Assembly (NCBI RefSeq): GCF_034314045.1 | Contig: NZ_JAVIWL010000001.1 | Span: forward strand, 1,550,001-1,614,000 | DNA from: Glaciimonas sp. CA11.2 | GTDB lineage: Bacteria; Pseudomonadota; Gammaproteobacteria; Burkholderiales; Burkholderiaceae_D | DNA length: 64,000 nt | Direction of reading: 5' to 3' | Position numbers and translations under genes: made by a program | Notes under the pieces: model-generated | Told to the model about the DNA's origin: nothing | The model's database searches: none | Seen by the model: the letters and a program-made list of their open reading frames with translations, nothing else | In this document: positions 57,197-64,000 of the stretch, in pieces | Layout of the letters: each line of letters opens with the position of its first letter | Position numbering within the stretch: position 1 is the first letter of the stretch

Positions 57197-58579
57197 TTAG
57201 GCCGCAATATCATCACGCGGGGCTTGCAGACCCATTTCCTTGCGGAACATGGCTTCCATTTCACGCCGTACCTGAATTGACTCTTTGCTGCTGTCGATAA
57301 CGACATCGCTCCAACGCACGGATTGCCCCGCGCTGATGGGGCGTTGCAACACAATATTGTGCGCAAGTCCGATCGGTAGCGCGTCGCTGTTTAATGAATC
57401 GGCGGCCGACATCAATTTGCCATACACCATGTGGCCACCTTCACCGTCCAGACGTTCGCCAGCGCGCAAATCGCGTTTAGCGGTTGCCACGACATCACCA
57501 TGGAATTCTGTAGTACTGCCGGTTGGCTCACCGCGAACGGCGATATTAGCGATGGAAATCCCCAATTCGAGACCGATCAGATGGTACGGCTTATACATCG
57601 TGGCAAAGCGACCGCTGGAATCGGTTTTTAAACCGTATTGCGAAAAGCATTCGCGGACATAATCGGTTGGTGCTTCAAAGGTTACATACACGCCCCATCG
57701 CAAGTCGCGAAAGACCGGACGCCCATCACGCTCAAGCGAAGACACCACTTCGACTGTGCCAGAATGCGGCAAGATCCCGCCAGCCGATGCCGGACGTAAA
57801 ATATTCGGCAAATCATCCACACCGCAAGGAGGAAAAGCGAGTCCGTCTGAACCTGGTCGTAACCCTGTCGCGTTGGCCACTGCCGCCATTTCGAGCGCCG
57901 ATTTGGTGCCGTCCAGGAACGAGTTAAACATCTGCGCATTGAAGTCACCACCGGCGACTTGCTCATCGCTAAAACCGTAATGTCCCCATACCGTGTCGGG
58001 AGTGGATTGATGATATATCGGTAGATATTTGGTCCCTTTGCCCGCGCAGACAACATCGAAACCGGCAGTACGCGCCCAATCCACCATCTCGGCTATCAAC
58101 GCAGGCTGATCGCCATATGCCATTGAATAAATGATCCCAGCTTCCGCAGCGCGCCGTGCCAGCAACGGTCCGGCCAGCGCGTCGGCCTCGACATTGACCA
58201 TCACGATATGTTTGCGATGTTTGCAACAAAGCAATGCATGGCGGATACCCGCAGCTGGATTGCCGGTGGCATCAATAATGATATCGATTTCGCCTTGCGA
58301 AATCAGCGCTTCCGCATCATCTTGTACGAAGGTGCTGCCGTTACGTAGCGCTTCATTCCAGGATTTTGCGGCATACATCGGCTCCGGCCAGCCGACTCGT
58401 TTTAAGGATTGGCACGCACGTGCCGGGGACAAATCAGCAATCCCCAACAGATGCACGCCCGGTGTACGCGGCACTTGCGACAGATACATTGAGCCGAATT
58501 TCCCTGCCCCGATCAAGCCGACGCGCACGGGTTTTCCCGCGTCAGCGAGTCCTTTTAATTGCTGAAACAAAGTTGACAT
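57197..58579 (-). CDS. NAD(P)-dependent oxidoreductase with C-terminal SAF domain
   Basis: The protein is 460 residues. The N-terminus VRVGLIGAGKFGSMYLSQV is a Rossmann motif of the Gfo/Idh/MocA and homoserine-dehydrogenase-like group, and EIDIIIDATGNPAAGIRHAL follows. Residues after about 375 (ATAKRDLRAGERLDG) resemble an SAF domain, found in such enzymes acting on sugar acids or branched hydroxy acids. The substrate cannot be named. AGGAG is seven bases from the ATG. The LysR gene at 58721 is divergent with 141 bp between, so it is the likely regulator. Confidence 0.85.
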   Translation of the reverse strand: MSTLFQQLKGLADAGKPVRVGLIGAGKFGSMYLSQVPRTPGVHLLGIADLSPARACQSLKRVGWPEPMYAAKSWNEALRNGSTFVQDDAEALISQGEIDIIIDATGNPAAGIRHALLCCKHRKHIVMVNVEADALAGPLLARRAAEAGIIYSMAYGDQPALIAEMVDWARTAGFDVVCAGKGTKYLPIYHQSTPDTVWGHYGFSDEQVAGGDFNAQMFNSFLDGTKSALEMAAVANATGLRPGSDGLAFPPCGVDDLPNILRPASAGGILPHSGTVEVVSSLERDGRPVFRDLRWGVYVTFEAPTDYVRECFSQYGLKTDSSGRFATMYKPYHLIGLELGISIANIAVRGEPTGSTTEFHGDVVATAKRDLRAGERLDGEGGHMVYGKLMSAADSLNSDALPIGLAHNIVLQRPISAGQSVRWSDVVIDSSKESIQVRREMEAMFRKEMGLQAPRDDIAA

Positions 58580-58720
58580 GTCTACTCCTGTAATAATATT
58601 TGTACACCGCCATGTTTGACGGGAGGCGATACCGTATTTTCGGATTCACATAAAAAGAGTAGCATTCGCATTTCCCCCCGTAAATATTGAATATCACACA
58701 ATGGATGTGCAAAAAATCGC

Positions 58721-59623
58721 ATGCAAAAATTTGACTGGAACGACCTACAAGGATTTTTAGCCGTGGTGCGGGCCGGACGACTTACCACCGCAGCCTTGCA
58801 GTTGGGTATTGATCATTCGACACTCAGCAGACGCATAGTTGGCCTGGAGAAGGCGCTTGGGGTGGCTTTGTTTGACCGTCGCTCGGCCGGGTACGTCCTC
58901 ACAGTAGAAGGTGAGCGCCTGATTCCCGATGCGGAGGCAGTCGAAAGCCTGGCGATCCGCATTCGATCCCGCTCCGATGATGGAGCGCTAGGGTTAATGG
59001 GTTCGGTGCGGATCGGCGCACCGGAAGGATTCGGAACTTATTTTTTGGCACCCGAACTGACCGGCCTGGCGACCCGCCATCCACAGTTGGAAATTGAACT
59101 CATCGCCAATCCACGCATGTTTAGTCTTTCCAGGCGCGAGGCTGATATTGCGATCAGCATGACGCGCCCCGAAACGGGTCGGCTGCATGCACGCAAGCTG
59201 AACGACTATGAGCTTGGCATTTATGCGGCACGTTCTTTTCTGGCGCAGCACGGACCAATTGACACCCAACTTTCATTGGCGGCCCATACTTGGGTGGGCT
59301 ATGTGGAGGACTTGATGTGGACCAAGGAGCTTGATTATTTGTCACACATTCCTACCGCGCCAGCGCCACGTGTCAGAATTTCGAATGTGATCAGCCAGAT
59401 GGCGGCAGTGAAAGGCGGAGTCGGACTGGGCGCACTGCCATGCTTCATGGCCCGCAATGAGCCGGAATTGGTGCGACTATTGCCAGACCAGATCAAACTA
59501 TTCCGCGGCTATTGGCTAATCACCCATGCCGAAGCGCGCGATTCCGTGCGCGTCAAAGTGGTGGCAGATTATATTGCTGAACGCATCGAGGCCGCAGGTA
59601 ACGCTTTTTGGACGGATGGCTAA
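58721..59623 (+). CDS. LysR-family transcriptional regulator
   Basis: The protein is 300 residues. The N-terminal winged helix reads LQGFLAVVRAGRLTTAALQL, then GIDHSTLSRRIVGLEKALG. The effector-binding domain runs from about 90. It is divergent from the SAF-domain dehydrogenase and probably controls it in response to that pathway's substrate. The ATG is close to the shared intergenic region and lacks a strong ribosome site. Confidence 0.9.
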   Translation: MQKFDWNDLQGFLAVVRAGRLTTAALQLGIDHSTLSRRIVGLEKALGVALFDRRSAGYVLTVEGERLIPDAEAVESLAIRIRSRSDDGALGLMGSVRIGAPEGFGTYFLAPELTGLATRHPQLEIELIANPRMFSLSRREADIAISMTRPETGRLHARKLNDYELGIYAARSFLAQHGPIDTQLSLAAHTWVGYVEDLMWTKELDYLSHIPTAPAPRVRISNVISQMAAVKGGVGLGALPCFMARNEPELVRLLPDQIKLFRGYWLITHAEARDSVRVKVVADYIAERIEAAGNAFWTDG

Positions 59624-59864
59624 CGAGGATGGCTATGTGTTGGAGGCAGAAAAGCAAGAGACCAGCGCAACTCAATTCGGTGGCGGCGTAACGACGGCAA
59701 AAGCCGAGAACGAAGGCCGCATCTTCCCCGGACACGCCGCGCGCTAAGGACCGACCCGCCAGCGATTAAACTAGTACGACAGAATCCATGCAGAGTACAG
59801 CGTTTGCACCCGCATTTATGTTGTAGTAACATATCTACTTAAATCAAGTATTCGAGGTGTCGCT

Positions 59865-60125
59865 ATGGTCATGACCATCACAACCCTATCAAGCCGCGAG
59901 TTCAATCAAGGGGCGAGCGAGGCAAAACGGGCCGCAAACAATGGGCCAGTATTCATCACGGATAGGGGACGACCGGCCCATGTTCTTATGAGCATCGCGC
60001 TTTATCAGCAGATTACCGGAAGTCACCAGAAGATTGCCGATTTGCTGGCAATGCCGAGCATCGCTGATATCGACTTTGAGACTCCACGCTCACGTGAGAT
60101 TCCGCGCCCTGTGGACTTTTCCTGA
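59865..60125 (+). CDS. Phd/YefM-family antitoxin
   Basis: The protein is 86 residues. The N-terminal DNA-binding part (SSREFNQGASEAKRAANNGP, then VFITDRGRPAHVLMS) is the Phd/YefM fold, and the C-terminal tail (FETPRSREIPRPVDFS) would wrap the toxin. GAGGTG precedes the ATG at six bases. It overlaps the toxin start by one base (TGATG), so the pair is translationally coupled and probably self-repressed. Confidence 0.88.
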   Translation: MVMTITTLSSREFNQGASEAKRAANNGPVFITDRGRPAHVLMSIALYQQITGSHQKIADLLAMPSIADIDFETPRSREIPRPVDFS

Positions 60126-60547
60126 TGTTTCTTCTGGATACTAATGTGGTTTCTGAATTGCGAAAAATCCGCCTTGGCCGAGCCGATAAAAATGTGGCGC
60201 AGTGGGCCGACAGTGTGGATGCCACAGACCTCTATTTGTCGGCCATCACCGTGCAGGAGCTGGAACTGGGCGTATTGTTAATTGAGCGCCGCGACCCACC
60301 ACAAGGCGCTATTTTTCGGACCTGGTTCGAGAGCCATGTTTTACCTGCATTTGCCGGCCGCATTCTACCGGTTGATACCGCGGTTGCGCAACGTTGCGCG
60401 GCGCTTCATGTGCCCGACCCGCGCCCGGCCATGGATAGCCTGATTGCAGCCACTGCGCTGGTTCATGGCATGACCTTGGTAACGCGAAATGTGGCTGACT
60501 TTCAGCCATCCGGCGTGACGATTCTTAACCCATGGGAGGCCCAATGA
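60125..60547 (+). CDS. vapC: VapC-type PIN-domain ribonuclease toxin
   Basis: The protein is 140 residues. The PIN acidic residues are D5 (LLDTNVVSEL), E45 (TVQELELG), D104 (PAMDSLIAAT) and D125 (TRNVADF), so the nuclease site is intact. VapC toxins cleave RNA, often tRNA, when the antitoxin is lost. It is of the FitB-like subgroup with a RRDPPQG insertion. The Phd antitoxin is directly upstream. Confidence 0.92.
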   Translation: MFLLDTNVVSELRKIRLGRADKNVAQWADSVDATDLYLSAITVQELELGVLLIERRDPPQGAIFRTWFESHVLPAFAGRILPVDTAVAQRCAALHVPDPRPAMDSLIAATALVHGMTLVTRNVADFQPSGVTILNPWEAQ

Positions 60548-60645
60548 TCGGCAAAGCGCCGCGCACTGGCCCTTGTGGATCATGTGCGTAAACGCGACGC
60601 TGGCGATTGGGCTAAGGCGACAGAACCCCTAACTTTGCTTGGCTA

Positions 60646-60915
60646 TTACGCTTCCAGCGCCTTGCTCAACAATTCTGCTACCAATTCATTCACGCCGCAG
60701 TCACGTTCTTGTGCCAGTGTTTTTATTTGCTGCACCAGATCACTATTCAGTTTGACCGCAAACGGTACCAAACCCAGCGACTGATCCAGATTGCGCTGCT
60801 CACGCCGATCCAGCGCTACGGGCGCAGTTTGACCGAATACAGCGGCGGAACCCGGTTGCTTCATCTTGCCGGAAAGTTTCATTGCTTGCATCTTTGCCAT
60901 GCCGGATTTTTTCAT
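60646..60915 (-). CDS. Small basic protein with ribbon-helix-helix-like C-terminus
   Basis: The protein is 89 residues. The N-terminus is lysine- and methionine-rich (MKKSGMAKMQAMKLSGKM). The C-terminal half (PFAVKLNSDLVQQIKTLAQE, then CGVNELVAELLSKALEA) looks like a ribbon-helix-helix or Arc/MetJ-type DNA-binding unit. AGGAA precedes the ATG. It is convergent with the toxin-antitoxin pair. The function is not known. Confidence 0.6.
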   Translation of the reverse strand: MKKSGMAKMQAMKLSGKMKQPGSAAVFGQTAPVALDRREQRNLDQSLGLVPFAVKLNSDLVQQIKTLAQERDCGVNELVAELLSKALEA

Positions 60916-61120
60916 TATTTCAATTCCTGATTAAATATAGTTCGCCATTCTACGCAGTCCCGCGCCTGAAAACAGTTCTATTAGGCTAGATGGGCAAAGA
61001 GAGGCCGAAACCGACGCAGACTAACGCAAAATAAGACACTTAATAGACAGTTAGCCCCGTGACTTGCGCTGCATCGACGACCTAATCCAGAATTGCCAGA
61101 AATGTGTTGGCGATTTGCTA

Positions 61121-62032
61121 CTAGGCAAAAGCGCGCTTGGCAGCGATGGCGTTTCCGGCTCGGCTGGCGGCCTTGCGTCCGAGATGCTGAGAGATGAATT
61201 GTCCTGCCTCAACCACCGCATCGAGATTGATACCCGTTTCAATCCCTAACCCTTGCATCATATACAACACATCTTCCGTCGCCACGTTACCGGTGGCGCC
61301 CTTAGCGTACGGGCAACCGCCCAAACCGGCCACTGACGCGTGATAGATTGAAATGCCGACATCCAGACTGGCGTAGATATTCGCTAGCGCCTGACCGTAA
61401 GTGTCATGAAAATGGCCCGACAAACGATCCACCGGGAATTCCTGCACCAATCGTTGCATGACCGCCTTCACCTTGTTGGGAGTTGCCACACCGATCGTAT
61501 CGGCAATGTCAATCTCGTCGCAACCAAGATCGCGCATGCGGTGCAACACATCCACCACCGCATCAATACTGACTTCGCCCTGATACGGACAACCAAAAAC
61601 GCAACTAATACTGCCGCGCAAACGTTTTCCCGCTTGTTTAGCGGTCAGGGCGACGTCACGAAACCGTTCGATTGATTCGGCAATTGAGCAATTGATATTT
61701 TTTTGCGAGAACGCTTCCGATGCCGATCCGAAAATCACCATTTCATCAGCACCCGCCGTCAAGGCAGCTTCGAGGCCCTTCATATTCGGAACCAAGGCTG
61801 AATAAATTACGCCCGGTTGCCGGATGATGCCCGCCATCACTTCGGTGGATGTCGCCATTTGCGGCACCCATTTAGGCGATACAAAGGAGGCCGCTTCAAT
61901 GTTGACAAAACCTGCCGCGGTCAGTTGATTGACCAGTGCAATCTTGATTTCTGCAGGAATGGTCTCTTTTTCGTTTTGCAAACCGTCACGTGGGCCGACT
62001 TCAACGATTTTAACTTTGCTTGGGAATGTCAT
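61121..62032 (-). CDS. mvaB: Hydroxymethylglutaryl-CoA lyase
   Basis: The protein is 303 residues. KIVEVGPRDGLQNEKETIPA near the N-terminus and the GLGGCPYAKGATGNVATEDV block with the catalytic cysteine are HMG-CoA lyase signatures. It splits HMG-CoA to acetoacetate and acetyl-CoA in the last step of leucine degradation. GAGGA precedes the ATG. It is downstream of ghrA and the carboxylase alpha subunit, all on the minus strand, so it is part of the same cluster. Confidence 0.92.
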   Translation of the reverse strand: MTFPSKVKIVEVGPRDGLQNEKETIPAEIKIALVNQLTAAGFVNIEAASFVSPKWVPQMATSTEVMAGIIRQPGVIYSALVPNMKGLEAALTAGADEMVIFGSASEAFSQKNINCSIAESIERFRDVALTAKQAGKRLRGSISCVFGCPYQGEVSIDAVVDVLHRMRDLGCDEIDIADTIGVATPNKVKAVMQRLVQEFPVDRLSGHFHDTYGQALANIYASLDVGISIYHASVAGLGGCPYAKGATGNVATEDVLYMMQGLGIETGINLDAVVEAGQFISQHLGRKAASRAGNAIAAKRAFA

Positions 62033-62074
62033 TTTACGATCCTCGCTATTCTTATGATTTTAATATCCGATGAT

Positions 62075-63034
62075 TTAATAGCCGTTGATACGGTCTACAA
62101 CCCCGGTGACCGCCTCACCGCGTTGCAGCGCACGGATTTTTTCGCTGATTTGTTGAATCGTGTCTAGTTCCACCGATGCTGCTGCGAAATGCGGCGTAAT
62201 GGTAATGCGCGGTTCCTGCCAGTAAGGATGCTCGGACGGTAATGGTTCTTGCTGAAATACATCCAGTGTTGCACCGGCGATATGACCGGTTTTGACCAGC
62301 GCCAGCAAATCGTCTTCCACCAGATGACCGCCACGGGCAACGTTAATCACATACGCACCTCTGGAACCCCCGGTGTGTTCAGTGCCACTCTGTAATTTTT
62401 GCAGATTTTCACGATTGATGATGCCGGTGGTTTCTGGCGTCAGCGGCAGGATGCAGACCAACACCCGCGAGGCCCGCAAAAACGCATCAAGACCGTCTTC
62501 GCCCGCATAACAACGCATGCCGGGCAAGTCTTTCTGAGTGCGACTCCAACCATTCAACGGAAACTCAAAATGCCTGACCGCGTCGGCAATCCGTACACCC
62601 AACACGCCAAGACCCAAAATACCGACGCTAAAATCCTGCTTGTTATTGCGCGACAAGCGTCGCCATTCACCCTGACTGGCCTGTTGCTGATAAAGCGCAA
62701 AGCGGCGGTAGTAGCCAAGCAAAGCGTGCGTCACATACTCAGCCATCTGAATCGCCATACCGGCATCGTCAACCCGAATCAGCGGCACACCGTCAGGAAA
62801 CGCATTCCCTAGTTGGAAAATGGCATCGACACCCGCACCAAGATTAAAAATGCCTTTCAAATCGTGTCGGCCACGCAGCATGGCCGCCGGTGGTGCGAAC
62901 ACCAGCGCATAATCTGCATGGTCCGTATCGCCCTCGGACCATAACCGACATTCAGCTTCAGGCATCGCTTTGGCGACCATTTCCAGCCAGTCGTCCAGCC
63001 CGCTCCCAGGCGGCGCATAGTATATTATTTTCAT
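62075..63034 (-). CDS. ghrA: Glyoxylate/hydroxypyruvate reductase A
   Basis: The protein is 319 residues of the D-2-hydroxyacid dehydrogenase family. The NAD(P)-binding motif is SVGILGLGVLGVRIADAVRH. The catalytic arginine is in YVINVARGGHLVEDDLLAL, with the glutamate-histidine pair in VFQQEPLP and TITPHFAA. It reduces glyoxylate and hydroxypyruvate to glycolate and glycerate. AAGGAG precedes the ATG. It lies between the carboxylase and HMG-CoA lyase genes, an unusual place that suggests it may act on a side product of the pathway or has only moved in. Confidence 0.9.
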   Translation of the reverse strand: MKIIYYAPPGSGLDDWLEMVAKAMPEAECRLWSEGDTDHADYALVFAPPAAMLRGRHDLKGIFNLGAGVDAIFQLGNAFPDGVPLIRVDDAGMAIQMAEYVTHALLGYYRRFALYQQQASQGEWRRLSRNNKQDFSVGILGLGVLGVRIADAVRHFEFPLNGWSRTQKDLPGMRCYAGEDGLDAFLRASRVLVCILPLTPETTGIINRENLQKLQSGTEHTGGSRGAYVINVARGGHLVEDDLLALVKTGHIAGATLDVFQQEPLPSEHPYWQEPRITITPHFAAASVELDTIQQISEKIRALQRGEAVTGVVDRINGY

Positions 63035-63165
63035 TGAACTCCTTCTGGCAGCGCTTTTTTTAATTTCTGACTAGCCTTCGGTCAAGCATCGAAACCAAGT
63101 GCGGAATCAGGTCCGCTATCAGGTTTGTTACACCCACCGCTTTGCCACAAAACCGCATTATCAAA

Positions 63166-64000
63166 CTATTGCGTTACATCAAGTTTAAACGCTAGCAATT
63201 GCGCCGCTTCGGCCACCTGATCGCCAACCGCATACAGCAACTCTTCCACCAGACCATCGGCTGGCGCGGCAATCGTGTGCTCCATTTTCATCGCTTCCAT
63301 AATCAGCAATGGCGCACCCTTTTTAACCTGATCGCCCTGCGCGACCAATACGGCAACGATTTTCCCTGGCATGGGCGCAGTCAGGCGACCACCTTCGGTT
63401 TCGACTTCACCGGCGTGCGCCAATGGATCGACATAGTCCAGCGTATACTGGTGGCCGCCGGTAAATACCTGAAAGTGGGTACCATCAGAAACCACCGTAC
63501 CCCGCACCTCGCGATCACCAAGACTGATGACGTAATCACAATCACTCTGCTGCAACAATGCCATCCGCGTGAAGTGTTGACCATGTTGCAACAACCAACT
63601 GCCGGATTGATACAGCACAGCGATCGGGCTTGCCTTGCCATTGTCGACAAAGGTCAGCTGGCGTTGCAAGTTACTGTTCAGACGCCAGCCATTGGTATCG
63701 GTCCAGGGATTAACATGCGTGTCGGTTGCGCGACGTTCAGCCGCCAATAATGCGGCGGTTGCCAGCGCAAGCACTGCCACTTCAACCGGCTGAGCGATTG
63801 GAAACAGCGCGTCCTGATTCCGTTCAATCAACCCTGTATCCAGATCAGCGGTGGAAAAAGGCTGACTGGCAATCAGGCGCTGCAAGAAACTGATATTGCT
63901 GGCCAGACCCACAATTTGATACTGCGCTAAAGCATTAGACATACTCGCCAAAGCCTGTTGCCGATCCGGTGCCCAGACAATCAATTTGGCGATCATCGGA
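63166..64000 (-). CDS. Biotin-dependent acyl-CoA carboxylase alpha subunit, C-terminal part
   Basis: At least 277 codons are seen; the N-terminus lies beyond the window. The start MIAKLIVWAPDRQQALASMS is the end of the biotin carboxylase domain. The biotin-carrier domain at the C-terminus has MPGKIVAVLVAQGDQVKKGA, then PLLIMEAMKMEHTI with the biotinylated lysine in EAMKM. Next to HMG-CoA lyase it is probably the methylcrotonyl-CoA carboxylase alpha subunit (LiuD/MccA) of leucine degradation. Propionyl- or acetyl-CoA carboxylase cannot be excluded. Confidence 0.85.
   Translation of the reverse strand, partial: PMIAKLIVWAPDRQQALASMSNALAQYQIVGLASNISFLQRLIASQPFSTADLDTGLIERNQDALFPIAQPVEVAVLALATAALLAAERRATDTHVNPWTDTNGWRLNSNLQRQLTFVDNGKASPIAVLYQSGSWLLQHGQHFTRMALLQQSDCDYVISLGDREVRGTVVSDGTHFQVFTGGHQYTLDYVDPLAHAGEVETEGGRLTAPMPGKIVAVLVAQGDQVKKGAPLLIMEAMKMEHTIAAPADGLVEELLYAVGDQVAEAAQLLAFKLDVTQ

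Noticed and set aside
1..64000. tRNA, rRNA or CRISPR array
   Set aside because: No cloverleaf-like sequence, rRNA motif or spaced repeat array was recognised by eye. A tRNAscan and CRISPR search would be needed to exclude them fully.

Overview
The window looks like a chromosomal segment of a betaproteobacterium, most likely Burkholderiales/Oxalobacteraceae (a Glaciimonas- or Collimonas-like organism). The evidence is gene content: a Burkholderia-type trimeric porin, a DUF4148 secreted protein, an argP/argO pair, dadA next to an Lrp-type regulator, and a leucine-degradation cluster. Base composition is roughly balanced. The species is an inference and no rRNA was seen to test it. I saw no tRNA, rRNA or CRISPR array.

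Layout. 1-2.6 kb is accessory DNA. The 3' ends of two IS66-family insertion sequences, in the same orientation, bracket one 600-residue gene on the minus strand. That gene joins a DUF4157 (eCIS core-associated, HEAWH) domain to an aldo-keto-reductase-like barrel that keeps the D-Y-K-H tetrad. A hairpin-forming 16-bp inverted repeat follows. 2.8-8.4 kb has an AraC regulator divergent from a thioredoxin, a repeat-bearing DUF4148 protein, glutathione reductase, an orphan gene and a ChaA-type antiporter. 8.8-11.7 kb is a two-gene module: an alpha-oxoamine synthase and a 14-TM DHA2-type exporter. 11.7-13.3 kb is a CSS-EAL phosphodiesterase.

13.6-18 kb is a co-oriented run of five genes without assignable function, one of them a free-standing J-domain protein. 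18-24.5 kb holds small genes: ferredoxin, slyX, ankyrin protein, pirin, an oxidoreductase-like domain protein, a metallophosphoesterase and several hypotheticals. 24.9-32 kb has folE coupled to a BLUF photoreceptor, a TIGR01777 epimerase, a 2OG oxygenase, a RIO kinase, a YegD-like Hsp70 and a ClC channel.

32.5-48 kb is mostly transport and amino-acid metabolism: porin, Lrp regulator and dadA, an M20-fold protein missing metal ligands, an MHYT-GGDEF-EAL protein, a Bcr-type MFS, rarD, ettA, argP/argO, ansB and mscS. 49-56.8 kb has hisC, an MFS, a META-DUF4377 lipoprotein, a nitronate monooxygenase, an alanine/sodium symporter and an MBL hydrolase. 57-60.9 kb has a SAF-domain dehydrogenase with a divergent LysR regulator, a Phd/VapC toxin-antitoxin pair and a small basic protein. 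61-64 kb has HMG-CoA lyase, ghrA and the 3' end of a biotin-dependent acyl-CoA carboxylase alpha subunit, probably methylcrotonyl-CoA carboxylase of leucine degradation.

The most unusual content is the IS66-flanked DUF4157-AKR fusion, then the oxoamine synthase/exporter pair, the 13.6-18 kb block and the folE-BLUF unit.
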